This document shows positions 18,250-26,966 of a DNA stretch of 64,000 nucleotides, piece after piece. The stretch is taken from NCBI GenBank assembly GCA_002707495.1, contig PAMZ01000006.1, positions 186,001 to 250,000 on the forward strand, in the 5' to 3' direction. Numbering within the stretch: position 1 is the first letter of the stretch; each line of letters begins with the position of its first letter. This DNA is from Halobacteriovoraceae bacterium (GTDB taxonomy: Bacteria; Bdellovibrionota; Bacteriovoracia; Bacteriovoracales; Bacteriovoracaceae). The translations under genes and the position numbers were made by a program. The notes under the pieces were generated by a model, which saw only the letters and a program-made list of their open reading frames with translations, searched no databases and was not told the origin of the DNA.

Positions 18250-18456
18250 ATGAAGCCTGAATGCAGAAAATGCAAACACTTTTTCGTCACACATAATCCA
18301 GCAATGCCTATGGGCTGCAAAGCCTACCAAATAAAGTCAAAACAGCTTCCAAGCCTCGTAGTAAAACAAGCCAACGGTGGCAATGAATGTATTGGATTTC
18401 AACCAAAAGACAATAAAAAGAAAACTAAAGATCTTAATGATCCAAGTCTATGGTAA
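18250..18456 (+). CDS. Small cysteine-rich protein
   Basis: A 68-residue protein with CRKC near the start, a third Cys in MGCKAY and a fourth in NECIGF, spaced like a small four-Cys zinc or iron-sulfur module: CxxCxHFFVTH...MPMGCKAYQIKSKQLPS...CIGFQPK. The pattern recurs in small uncharacterised bacterial proteins as far as I recall; no function is known to me. The 3' end overlaps mnmA's 3' end by nine bases. Confidence 0.65.
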   Translation: MKPECRKCKHFFVTHNPAMPMGCKAYQIKSKQLPSLVVKQANGGNECIGFQPKDNKKKTKDLNDPSLW

Positions 18457-19616
18457 GCCTTGTAAACGTTCTGCCTGGCTAGGTCCTCGAGAGCTAATTA
18501 CTCCTCCCCCCAAGCAAATCTCATCATCATAAAATACCACTGACTGCCTTAATGTAATCGCTCTTTGCGCTTTATCAAAGACAACGGTAACTGAGCCATC
18601 TTTATCAATATCGACCTGACAAGCTTGATCTTTTTGACGATAGCGAATTTTGGCTTTGCACTTCATCGGGAAACTAGGCTTTTTAAGCCAATTAAGTTGG
18701 GTCGCTTTTAGCGTAAAAGAATAAAGTGCGGGATGATCTTCCCCCTCACCTACATAAACAATATTATTCACACTATCTTTATCTACAACAAACCAAGGTC
18801 CACCCGGGCCACCGAGCCCCAAACCTTTGCGCTGACCTATTGTATAAAAACAATGACCATCATGTGGGCCCATAATATTTTGCGTATCATAGTTTACAAA
18901 GTTTCCACGAGCTTCTTTTATGTATTGGGTAAGAAAACCTTTGAAATCTCTTTCACCTATAAAGCAAATACCGGTTGAATCTTTTTTATTTCGAGTTGAA
19001 AGATTAACTTTTGCGCTATCTCTCTTACCTGAGGCTTTTCAAGATGGCCGATAGGGAAAATAACGTCACTTAAAACGTCTCCTTCTATGGCATACAGAAA
19101 GTAGCTTTGGTCTTTATTATTGTCTTTACCCTTTACCAATAAAGGTTTTCCATCTGTTTTACTAAACTCAATTTGACAATAATGGCCGGTTGCTAAAAAG
19201 TCTGCACCTAAAGACTTTGCATGCTCATAAAAGACTTTAAACTTTATCTCCTTATTGCACAAAATATCAGGGTTTGGAGTATACCCCTGTTCATATTCAC
19301 TAAGAAAATCTTTGAAAACTTGGTTCTTATAGTCCTCAGAAAAATTCAGAGAATAATAAGGAATATCAAGCCTCTCACAAACCGAAATAACGTCTGCGTA
19401 GTCCTCCTCTGCACTACACCTTCCATGCTCATCTAACTCTTCCCAATTTCGCATAAAGATGCCGATAGTCTCATAACCTTGAGCCTTCAAAACGGCTGCA
19501 CAGACTGATGAATCAACACCGCCACTCATGCCCACGACGACCCTAATGGAGCCATTACGCGTTTTAGCCTCATCAGATAAGTCATAACCATATTTGGTCA
19601 AAAAATCAGTATTCAT
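18448..19616 (-). pseudogene. mnmA: tRNA-uridine 2-sulfurtransferase MnmA, split by a one-base frameshift
   Basis: MnmA thiolates U34 of tRNA-Lys, Glu and Gln. The N-terminal part (219 residues, 19616 to 18957) carries the PP-loop SGGVDSS (31-37) and first catalytic Cys120 ([12 protein letters not shown]). The frame is lost after residue 204 (REIAQKL). One base missing near 19004-19005 explains it: restoring an A to TTAATC on the coding strand gives [20 protein letters not shown], including the second catalytic Cys, and a continuous 389-residue MnmA ending at 18448. The downstream part retains YTIGQRKGLGLGG. All other sequence is intact, so this is either a very recent mutation or a sequencing/assembly error. 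MnmA is usually important for growth, which favours error. Confidence 0.9.
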
Positions 19617-19628
19617 GCGGGATTTATA

Positions 19629-19649
19629 GCCTCTCCAGAACGGAGAGGC
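19629..19649 (-). terminator. Possible terminator hairpin between alanine symporter and mnmA genes
   Basis: An eight-base-pair GC-rich stem GCCTCTCC/GGAGAGGC with a five-base loop lies 31 bases after the symporter stop. The downstream T-tract on the minus strand is poor (TATAAATC), so termination is uncertain. Confidence 0.45.
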
Positions 19650-19679
19650 AATTAACTATGTATTTTTAACTACTTGAAA

Positions 19680-21104
19680 TTAGTCTATACGCTTAATAAC
19701 ACCGGTGGAAAGCTTATGCTTATACTCTTTAAGAGTTTTCTTCACCACAGGCATTAATAGGAAACAGGCAATCATATTAGGAATGGCCAAAAGACCATAG
19801 ACCCCATCCGAAATATTCAGAACCACACTTAATTTTGCGATAGCACCTAAAAACACGAATATCACAAATAGATATCTATATGGTTTAATTCCTTTTTCAC
19901 CAAAAACGTATGTCACTCCCTGCTCTCCATAGTATGACCAAGAAATCAAGGTCGAAAAGGCGAACATTGTTACTGTTAAAGCAACTAGATACTTTCCAGC
20001 TGGACCCATAACTGTAGCAAAAGCTCTAGCTGTGAGATCCACACCTTGAACATCACCATCGGACCAAACACCACTGGATAAAAGGGCCAAAGCAGTAATC
20101 GTACAAACTAAAATCGTATCAATAAATGGCTCTAAAAGAGCTACAATCCCCTCTTGAATAGGATCGGACTTCGCAGCAGAGTGAGCCATTGCAGCGGACC
20201 CCATTCCTGCTTCACTTGAAAAGGATGCTCTTCTAATACCTTGAACAATGACTTCTTTCACAACGACCCCAGCAAAACCACCTGTTGCGGCTGTTCCAGC
20301 GAATGCACTTGAAAAAATCATATTAAACATATTTGGGATCTCAGCGAAGTTCGCAATAACAACTGTTAGGGCCCCACCAACATACAAGACAACCATTGCT
20401 GGAACTAATTTTTCAGTAACCTGTGCAATTCTTTTAATCCCACCGATCAGAACAATAAAAGCAAGAACAGCAAATACTAACCCTGAAACCCATTCTGGAA
20501 TCCCAGTTGAAAGATTGATAATGGAAGCCATTTGATTACTTTGGAACATATTCCCGGCACCAAATGAAGAAAGGATAACAAAAAAAGCATACAACCATGC
20601 TAGCGCTCCAAAGAGTTTTCCTAGAGGAATATTCCCTGAACTTAAGTATTTCTCTCTAAGGGCCGTCCTTAGAACGAACATTGGGCCTCCGTGAACGCTT
20701 CCCGTCTCAGCAGACTTATATCTATATTTGAGAGCCAGTGTTACTTCAGTGAATTTCGTTGTCATTCCAAGAAAACCAGCAATCCAAAGCCAAAATACTG
20801 CTCCAGGTCCACCGACTGCTACAGCAACCGCAACCCCAGCTATATTCCCTAAACCAACCGTTGCAGATAAAGCTGTCGTTAAAGCTTGAAAATGTGAAAT
20901 CTCACCTTCATCATCCGGGTTATCATACTTCCCTCTCACAATATCAATAGCGTGCTTGAAAAGTGATAGTTGTGGGAAACCAAAATAAAGAGTAAAGATG
21001 AAACCAGCTCCTACCAATAAACCTACTAATGGTAGCCCCCATACTGTTCCAACAAATTCCGCTGTCAGCGCTTCGAGCTGCTGACTAAAGCTAATGTCTT
21101 CCAT
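19680..21104 (-). CDS. Sodium:alanine symporter (AGCS family)
   Basis: A cytoplasmic-membrane importer of alanine/glycine driven by Na+. It is about 474 residues from the ATG at 21104. I chose that start because AAGGAG lies nine bases upstream, whereas the upstream extension adds a non-family sequence. Family motifs: GLPLVGLLVGAGFIFTLYFGFPQ, the DNPDDEGEISHFQALTTALSATVGLGNIAGVA block, FLGMTTKFTEVTLALKYR, GGPMFVL and SFSSEAGMGSAAMAHSAAKSDP. About ten helices. The gene stands alone. Uptake of prey-derived amino acids is a plausible role (inference). Confidence 0.95.
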   Translation of the reverse strand: MEDISFSQQLEALTAEFVGTVWGLPLVGLLVGAGFIFTLYFGFPQLSLFKHAIDIVRGKYDNPDDEGEISHFQALTTALSATVGLGNIAGVAVAVAVGGPGAVFWLWIAGFLGMTTKFTEVTLALKYRYKSAETGSVHGGPMFVLRTALREKYLSSGNIPLGKLFGALAWLYAFFVILSSFGAGNMFQSNQMASIINLSTGIPEWVSGLVFAVLAFIVLIGGIKRIAQVTEKLVPAMVVLYVGGALTVVIANFAEIPNMFNMIFSSAFAGTAATGGFAGVVVKEVIVQGIRRASFSSEAGMGSAAMAHSAAKSDPIQEGIVALLEPFIDTILVCTITALALLSSGVWSDGDVQGVDLTARAFATVMGPAGKYLVALTVTMFAFSTLISWSYYGEQGVTYVFGEKGIKPYRYLFVIFVFLGAIAKLSVVLNISDGVYGLLAIPNMIACFLLMPVVKKTLKEYKHKLSTGVIKRID

Positions 21105-21182
21105 TGATAATGTCTCCTTTCTAATTTGTGTCGCCGTATAGGTTAACAAATTAATATGTTAAGTCTAATTTTATGCAAGGCA

Positions 21183-21210
21183 TACAAAAAAAGGGGCCAA
21201 AGCTGGCCCC
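21183..21210 (-). terminator. Rho-independent terminator of the subtilase gene
   Basis: Read on the minus strand, a seven-base-pair GC stem GGGGCCA/TGGCCCC with loop GCTT is followed immediately by TTTTTTT. It lies 27 bases after the subtilase stop. Confidence 0.92.
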
Positions 21211-21236
21211 CTCATAGATGATATATTTTTAAAAAA

Positions 21237-22604
21237 TTATCTAAATACTGACTGAAGTGGAATTGGTTGTACGTTCAAAAGATCCACAAAATTAGTTTTG
21301 GTGTTATCAGTTTGAACATCTTGAACATTCACTCTTGCTTCACCAATAGCAGAATCAATATCTGTCGCCAAACTCAACCGAGCAGCTTGAAGAGCACGTT
21401 CAATATTAACTATTCCTTTAGCTTTTACTTTTGCATTTAAAAACCCTTTCAAATCAACCGTCCCCATAATAATTTTCTTTATATCTTTAGGAGAAAGATT
21501 TTTGTTCGTGTCTTTAATCTGAGCCGCAATATTGGCTACAAACGGGGCAGCTTGAGAAGTACCTGAAACTTTAAGGTACTCATTACCTGGTATCTGAGAG
21601 TTAATAAGCATCCCTGGAGCAGCGACATCTACTGTTTTTTCACCATAATTAGAAAATGGTGCAATAAAATCATATTTATACGTCGCAGCTACTGAAATCA
21701 CATTGTCAGCATCAATATTGGTAGGTGATGTTGGGTATTTATCATTATCTGATCCATCATTTCCAGCAGCAAAAACAAATAAAGTATCTTGAGCTGCACC
21801 TACCATTTGTCTCCCTGAAAGAATTAACTGATCTAAAAAGAATGTTGCGAGCTCGTCACTTTCTTCTTCAGTTGGATCTTTTTGAAATATAACTCTAAAT
21901 GCGTTATCAGTGATCATTTTAGCCTGGTTAAAACCTGTCCCAAAAGATCCATTGGCCACATCTGCATTATGCCCACCGACATAAGCTGCGATCTCTTCTA
22001 ATAACTTCATCTGCTCTCCAGCAAGAGTTGTAAGTCCTGCTTTTAAGATTCGCATTCTCCAGTTTTTTTCTTCCTGAGATAATTCATCGCCATTTTTTTG
22101 AGAGTACTGCTTCAGTCCTTCAAAAAATGGATTCACTTCTGTAGGAATAAGCTTTACCGAAAGAATTTTTCCTTCTTGGTTATCTTGGACCGTAATCCCA
22201 GCTACGTGAGTACCATGAACAAAATTTCCAAACTTTTGCATTTCTTGTAAAAAAGCAGGATCCTTAGTTTTATCTCTCAACCACTGGATTTCAGCCTCAG
22301 AAGCTGTTCCCAGCATCATTTTTCCTTGGATCTCAAAAAAGAGATAGGGATCTGCCGAAAATGTCCCTAAATACCTTCGATCGATAACTAAATTGTTTCC
22401 TTCGGCGAAATTCCATCCATAGATATCATCAGGATATCCGTTTCTGTCCTCATCTCTACCGTTATTTTCAACCTCAACTAGGTTTTTCCAAAGATTATTT
22501 ACCAAATCTTTATGTTGAGTATCGACACCGCTATCAATAACAGCAATCGTCGCTGCATTTGAGTTAAGGCTAATTACCAACAATAAACTCATTATAAACT
22601 TCAT
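21237..22604 (-). CDS. Secreted subtilisin-like serine protease (S8)
   Basis: A 455-residue subtilase with signal peptide (MKFIMSLLLVISLNSNA). The triad is Asp24 (VIDSGVDTQH), His130 (HGTHVAG) and Ser in GTSQAAPFVA, with the oxyanion Asn region in FVFAAGNDGSD. The catalytic Asp motif begins only about four residues after the signal peptide, so there is no inhibitory prodomain. The gap from Asp to His is about 106 residues, roughly twice that of subtilisin, because of a helical insertion (residues about 85-128). A further insertion follows the His. It stands with its own terminator beside another secreted protease. Confidence 0.93.
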   Translation of the reverse strand: MKFIMSLLLVISLNSNAATIAVIDSGVDTQHKDLVNNLWKNLVEVENNGRDEDRNGYPDDIYGWNFAEGNNLVIDRRYLGTFSADPYLFFEIQGKMMLGTASEAEIQWLRDKTKDPAFLQEMQKFGNFVHGTHVAGITVQDNQEGKILSVKLIPTEVNPFFEGLKQYSQKNGDELSQEEKNWRMRILKAGLTTLAGEQMKLLEEIAAYVGGHNADVANGSFGTGFNQAKMITDNAFRVIFQKDPTEEESDELATFFLDQLILSGRQMVGAAQDTLFVFAAGNDGSDNDKYPTSPTNIDADNVISVAATYKYDFIAPFSNYGEKTVDVAAPGMLINSQIPGNEYLKVSGTSQAAPFVANIAAQIKDTNKNLSPKDIKKIIMGTVDLKGFLNAKVKAKGIVNIERALQAARLSLATDIDSAIGEARVNVQDVQTDNTKTNFVDLLNVQPIPLQSVFR

Positions 22605-22689
22605 AAGTACTCTCCAATTCTCGAATACTTAATGATCTCTGTGAGTCAAAAATCTGTCAATTAATGTAAGATGATGTTATGGAAAAGAA

Positions 22690-22713
22690 CTACCCAGCGC
22701 ATTTGCTGGGTAG
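22690..22713 (-). terminator. Rho-independent terminator of the trypsin-like protease gene
   Basis: A perfect nine-base-pair stem CTACCCAGC/GCTGGGTAG with a six-base loop lies 20 bases downstream of the protease stop. On the minus strand it is followed by TTCTTTTCC; the plus-strand side also has a T run, so it may act in both directions. Confidence 0.8.
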
Positions 22714-22733
22714 TTTTTATAGGGTTTTTGTTT

Positions 22734-23591
22734 TTACTGAAGTTCAGGAATATTCGTAATATAAGTCACATCTTCGCCACGCCCTGCGTTTTGAGAAACA
22801 ACATTACTTACCATACATCCTTGTCTACTGTCTCTTACGTAGTCAGTCTCTCCTCTAACCAAGATTCCTTCTACAACACCAGTAGCAGCATTAAATACAG
22901 CTGAACCAGAATTTCCACCATATGTGTCAAGATCGGCTTGGAAGTATTTAGTTTTAAGACTTCTTACAGTTGATCCGTCAGCAATCTTAGTTGGAAGCCC
23001 AGATGGGTGACCAATAACAACAAGTTTTTCACCTACAGAAATTTGTCCTTTTCTTCTATAATCAAGGATTCTTCTGTCAGTGACTTTTCTATCAAGTTTA
23101 ATAAGAGCAAAATCATCCTGGCTGCTTCTTGAAAGTACAGAGTTTACAACCTCTTTACATCCATAAACAGAAGACTCTTCTACACTTACAGAAGTTTGAT
23201 CTTCGCTTTCGACCTTATAATCAAATACCCATTTCCATCTTCTACAGTCTGAAGCTGAACGAACACAATGCCCTGCAGTTACTAATAGGTCTTCCCCTAC
23301 TAAGAAACCTGAGCAGTTGGCTACACTTGGTTGAGTTGCGAATCTTTCAGAAGAGCAAATACCTCTTGAAGATAATGATCCCCCTCTAAGCTTAACCATT
23401 CCATTTCCTTCTGGAACAATATCGCTTTTAGAAACCATACCGGCAGTTGATTTCGAAAGTTCAACATACATAGCGTTTGTAGAGTCAACAACATCTACTC
23501 TGTTATCTTCTCCGTAAATGACCTTAACGCCTTTAGTTGAGGCAGATAAAGGTAATGATGCAACGAGTGCAAAAACAAAAAGTAATTTCAT
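22734..23591 (-). CDS. Secreted trypsin-like serine protease (S1 family, V8-like)
   Basis: A 285-residue protease with signal peptide (MKLLFVFALVASLPLSA), an N-terminal segment of about 70 residues that may be a propeptide, then the chymotrypsin fold. The triad is His108 (LVTAGHCVRS), Asp160 (DDFALIKLD) and Ser228 (TYGGNSGSAVF). Cysteines near His and in GCKEVV could form disulfides. It has its own promoter and terminator and sits directly upstream of the S8 protease on the same strand; the two likely serve extracellular or periplasmic protein digestion. Confidence 0.93.
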   Translation of the reverse strand: MKLLFVFALVASLPLSASTKGVKVIYGEDNRVDVVDSTNAMYVELSKSTAGMVSKSDIVPEGNGMVKLRGGSLSSRGICSSERFATQPSVANCSGFLVGEDLLVTAGHCVRSASDCRRWKWVFDYKVESEDQTSVSVEESSVYGCKEVVNSVLSRSSQDDFALIKLDRKVTDRRILDYRRKGQISVGEKLVVIGHPSGLPTKIADGSTVRSLKTKYFQADLDTYGGNSGSAVFNAATGVVEGILVRGETDYVRDSRQGCMVSNVVSQNAGRGEDVTYITNIPELQ

Positions 23592-23645
23592 GGAAGTTCC
23601 TTTTCCTAAAGTTTTCTAGTCCCTGGCTTGTAAGTCAGTGCGGAA

Positions 23646-23674
23646 ATGTTAATTTTACCGACCTTTCTTGACAA
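23646..23674 (-). promoter_or_regulatory. Sigma-70-like promoter of the trypsin-like protease gene
   Basis: On the minus strand TTGTCA and TAACAT are separated by 17 bases, about 55 bases before the protease ATG. The -35 box abuts the stop codon of the upstream gene. Inferred from consensus only. Confidence 0.5.
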
Positions 23675-24085
23675 CTAAAAGTGTCTTACATCTTGATGTA
23701 TTTTATCAACTAAATGCGTTACTGAAACGCTCGGGCTCTTTACCCGCCACAATCTATTGTCTGGATCAAAGAAAAATAAATAATCCTCTTCTAAAAGAGG
23801 GGCCTTGTGCTTTGAGCTATTTTTGTAATAAAAGAACTCAACTTTTTGTTTTAATTCATCAATGTCTGAGGGCTCCGTGGATAATAAACTAAATGAAGCC
23901 ACAGGGTTTGCCCCTGGCTTACCTTCTTTGACAACAAATTCTTTTCCTAAAACATCTAATCTAAATAGGTCATTATCATTTTCATCAACATCGGAGCTTA
24001 TTTGAGAATCAAAAATAAAGGAGAGAAAATCAGCAAGTTCTCTTGGCTTTTTGCTTCTAAGGACAATCTCTCCAAACTTTAACAT
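23675..24085 (-). CDS. Glyoxalase/VOC-fold-like protein
   Basis: A 136-residue protein with the rhythm of a vicinal-oxygen-chelate domain: FGEIVLRSKKPRELADFLSFIF at the N-terminus and YLFFFDPDNRLWRVKS near the C-terminus, comparable to the DPDGNxWE closing strand of glyoxalase-like proteins. Clear metal ligands are not evident, so it may be a non-catalytic member. It is transcribed after folP but separated by 23 bases. Assignment is by fold resemblance only. Confidence 0.55.
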   Translation of the reverse strand: MLKFGEIVLRSKKPRELADFLSFIFDSQISSDVDENDNDLFRLDVLGKEFVVKEGKPGANPVASFSLLSTEPSDIDELKQKVEFFYYKNSSKHKAPLLEEDYLFFFDPDNRLWRVKSPSVSVTHLVDKIHQDVRHF

Positions 24086-24108
24086 AACCTTATGGTATTA
24101 AATTTTTA

Positions 24109-24975
24109 TCAAAGCTCAAAGAGTTTTAATGAGTTTTGAGCGTTTTCAATTGGTGCAAGGTCATGGGTTCTTACTACCAGCTCACGTTTTAAAGGTGATC
24201 GAAATAAATAAAAAAGAATATTACTATGCACTTGCTCAACATTAATTAATCCTTGTTTCGTCTTGATATCCAAGGAACTAGGAAATCTTAAAAAAGATTT
24301 TTTACTTAGCCCAACGACACAAGGAATCTCATAGGGTATTTGCAAGAGAAAACTTTTAAAATGCCTTATCAAGTAGTGATTTTGCTCTCTCGTTTTTGAA
24401 AATCCAAAACAAGGGTCTATCCATATTTCATTATTATGCTTCGATAGCTTACTTATCCCTTTTACAAAATAGTCAACTATACCTACAAGAAACTCCGACT
24501 TACTACATTTTACGGCATAGTCCATGTGTTGACTGGTTTTATCGCGACTAGGGCAAAGGTTATGACAAAAAACATAACTGACCTCTGGATTCTCCCCTAA
24601 AAAATCGAGTAACTCCTCACTTAGCTTGCCAGAAACATCGTTAAATATCACTTTAGTTGAAGGCCAGTGTTGACGAATTTTAGAGTAAATTTCTTTGAAA
24701 ATTTCAACCTTATAAGTATCAATGGAAAGAGTCACTTTAGGATCAGTTTCATTCTCCAATAAGGGAAATAAAACATTTTGATACCGAGCCAGCTCTTCAC
24801 TTAAGTTCACAGCCTCGTTCAAAGGCGCTGTTGACTCAGCTCCAATATCGATAATATCCGCCCATTCCCTGAGCGAGTTGAATCTCTTTTCGAAATCAGA
24901 CTTTTCGTTAAACTGGCTGCCGTCTGAGAAAGAATCAGGAGTGATATTAATCACTCCCATTTTTCGTACTATCAT
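24109..24975 (-). CDS. folP: Dihydropteroate synthase
   Basis: Condenses p-aminobenzoate with the pterin pyrophosphate in folate synthesis. The 288-residue protein shows MGVINITPDSFSDGSQF at its N-terminus, DIGAESTAPLNE (loop 2), VTLSIDTYKVE, IFNDVSG, WIDPCFGFSKT and GLSKKSFLRF, then a C-terminal RTHDL (the usual R-x-H-D). Loop 2 departs from the canonical DIGGESTRPGA: the Gly, Arg and second Gly are Ala, Ala and Leu. It lies three bases after ftsH, the familiar ftsH-folP order. Confidence 0.92.
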   Translation of the reverse strand: MIVRKMGVINITPDSFSDGSQFNEKSDFEKRFNSLREWADIIDIGAESTAPLNEAVNLSEELARYQNVLFPLLENETDPKVTLSIDTYKVEIFKEIYSKIRQHWPSTKVIFNDVSGKLSEELLDFLGENPEVSYVFCHNLCPSRDKTSQHMDYAVKCSKSEFLVGIVDYFVKGISKLSKHNNEIWIDPCFGFSKTREQNHYLIRHFKSFLLQIPYEIPCVVGLSKKSFLRFPSSLDIKTKQGLINVEQVHSNILFYLFRSPLKRELVVRTHDLAPIENAQNSLKLFEL

Positions 24976-24978
24976 AAA

Positions 24979-26916
24979 TTAAGCTGGTGAGAGCTTAGGA
25001 TCTCCAGGCATATCTAGTTCCTCACTGCCCGTATCTGGATCATCTGAAGTGCTTTCTTTTTTAAGCTCACCTTTAAGGCCTTCTTTTTTCATAACAGGCT
25101 TACCTATATCATCACCACTCATAATTTTTTTAATTTGTGCTGCATCCAGTGTTTCCCATAGGATTAACGCTTCAGACATTCTTACCAATACATCTTTTTT
25201 ATCCATAAGAATTTTCTTAGCGGTCTCGTAGTTACGCTTTATAATTTTTGCAACTTCTTCATCAATTTTTCTAGCTGTTTCTTCAGAGAAGGACGAGTTG
25301 TCTGCGCCTGCTCCATATCCAAATGGTTGATTTGGATTTTTTGAATAGTTAACGGTACCAAGAGCAGAGCTCATTCCCCAATCGCAAACCATATGCCTTG
25401 CGAAAGCAGTTGCTCGTTCAATATCGTTTGAGGCACCAGAGGTAAAGTCGGTAAAAATAATCTCTTCTGCTATTCTTCCACCAAGCAGCATAGCGATTAC
25501 ATTGTTAGCTTTTTCTTTTGACATAGAAAGCTTGTCTTCGTTTGGAAGAGTGACCGTAACACCAAGTGCTCCCCCCCTTGGAATGATACTTACTTTATGA
25601 ACGGGATCGTTCCCAGGTAAAGATAATCCAACAATAGTATGACCAGCTTCATGAAAGGCCGTATTTCTTTTTTCATCGTCAGAAATCATCATTGATTTTC
25701 GCTCAACGCCCATTAAAACTTTATCTTTTGCCGCTTCAAAATCATAGTTTTCAAGTTTATCTTTATTACCTCTTGCCGCAATTAAGGCTGCTTCATTAAC
25801 TAAATTTGCAAGGTCCGCGCCGGTAAAGCCAGGTGTTCCTTTTGCAATTGTTTCAAGATCGACATCATTATCAAGAGGGGTTTTCTTCGTATGAACTTTA
25901 AGAATACCTAGTCTTCCTCTAACGTCGGGCCTGCCTACGGTAACTCGACGATCAAATCTTCCTGGTCTTAATAAAGCTGGGTCAAGAACGTCAACTCGGT
26001 TAGTGGCAGCCATAATTATGACTCCTTCATTAGACTCAAAACCATCCATCTCAACAAGCATTTGGTTTAAAGTTTGCTCTCTCTCATCATGACCTCCACC
26101 CATTCCATGTCCACGGTGACGTCCAACGGCATCAATTTCATCTATAAAGATAATACAAGGTGCGTTCTTTTTACCTTGTTCAAATAGGTCTCTCACTCTG
26201 GAAGCACCAACACCTACAAACATTTCTACAAAATCAGACCCTGATATTGAGAAAAAAGGAACTCCAGCTTCTCCTGCAACCGCTCTTGCTAATAAAGTCT
26301 TACCAGTACCAGGAGGACCTACCAGAAGAACACCTTTTGGAATTTTTCCACCTAATCTAGTGTATTTTTTTGGATCTTTTAGAAAATCTACTATTTCGAC
26401 AAGCTCTTCCTTTGCTTCTTCTACTCCTGAGACATCGGTAAAAGTAACTTTTTTATCGGACTCATTTAGCATTTTGGCTTTTGACTTACCAAAACTCATA
26501 GCTTTACCACCACCTGATTGAAGTTGACGGATGAAGAAAATGAAAATTCCAACCAAAAGAAGGATTGGAAACCAATTTAAAAAGAGCTTCATGAAAACGC
26601 TGTTTTTTTCAGTTTCTTTATAGTTAGGAATAATTCCTTGCTCTTTAAGAATTTTAAAAGTTTGTTCTCCAGTATTTCCAACAAGTTCAAAGGTATTCCC
26701 TTCTTTGTAATTGTCTACGAACTTCCCTTGTATAGTTGTCTCACCTTGAAAAGTAACTTCAGCTATATTCCCGGACTCCACTTCAGTAATGAAATCAGAA
26801 TAAGTGATCTTTGATACATTGCGTTTTTGAGGTTCTAACGCTCGCATGAGAAAAGCCATCGATAAAATAATCAAAATCCACATGGCCAAAGTTTTTTGTT
26901 GTCGCTTCATATACAC
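24979..26916 (-). CDS. ftsH: ATP-dependent zinc metalloprotease FtsH
   Basis: Membrane-bound AAA+ protease for membrane-protein quality control. The 645 residues contain two N-terminal membrane helices (about 10-25 and 111-130) around a periplasmic domain, the AAA module with Walker A GPPGTGKT (200-207), Walker [10 protein letters not shown], the pore motif FVG, the second-region-of-homology [21 protein letters not shown], and the zinc-protease HEAGH. The C-terminal tail is acidic. An in-frame ATG two codons later (MKRQQ) could equally be the start. It is flanked by tilS and folP in a conserved order. Confidence 0.98.
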   Translation of the reverse strand: MYMKRQQKTLAMWILIILSMAFLMRALEPQKRNVSKITYSDFITEVESGNIAEVTFQGETTIQGKFVDNYKEGNTFELVGNTGEQTFKILKEQGIIPNYKETEKNSVFMKLFLNWFPILLLVGIFIFFIRQLQSGGGKAMSFGKSKAKMLNESDKKVTFTDVSGVEEAKEELVEIVDFLKDPKKYTRLGGKIPKGVLLVGPPGTGKTLLARAVAGEAGVPFFSISGSDFVEMFVGVGASRVRDLFEQGKKNAPCIIFIDEIDAVGRHRGHGMGGGHDEREQTLNQMLVEMDGFESNEGVIIMAATNRVDVLDPALLRPGRFDRRVTVGRPDVRGRLGILKVHTKKTPLDNDVDLETIAKGTPGFTGADLANLVNEAALIAARGNKDKLENYDFEAAKDKVLMGVERKSMMISDDEKRNTAFHEAGHTIVGLSLPGNDPVHKVSIIPRGGALGVTVTLPNEDKLSMSKEKANNVIAMLLGGRIAEEIIFTDFTSGASNDIERATAFARHMVCDWGMSSALGTVNYSKNPNQPFGYGAGADNSSFSEETARKIDEEVAKIIKRNYETAKKILMDKKDVLVRMSEALILWETLDAAQIKKIMSGDDIGKPVMKKEGLKGELKKESTSDDPDTGSEELDMPGDPKLSPA

Positions 26917-26966
26917 ATCCTTCGTACATATATTTTAGAATTTACCTAGACCTAAAGCAAGTCTGA

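Noticed and set aside
18733-18978. Plus-strand ORF of 81 codons opposite mnmA
   Set aside because: It is wholly antisense to conserved MnmA sequence, including the repaired region; no ribosome site.
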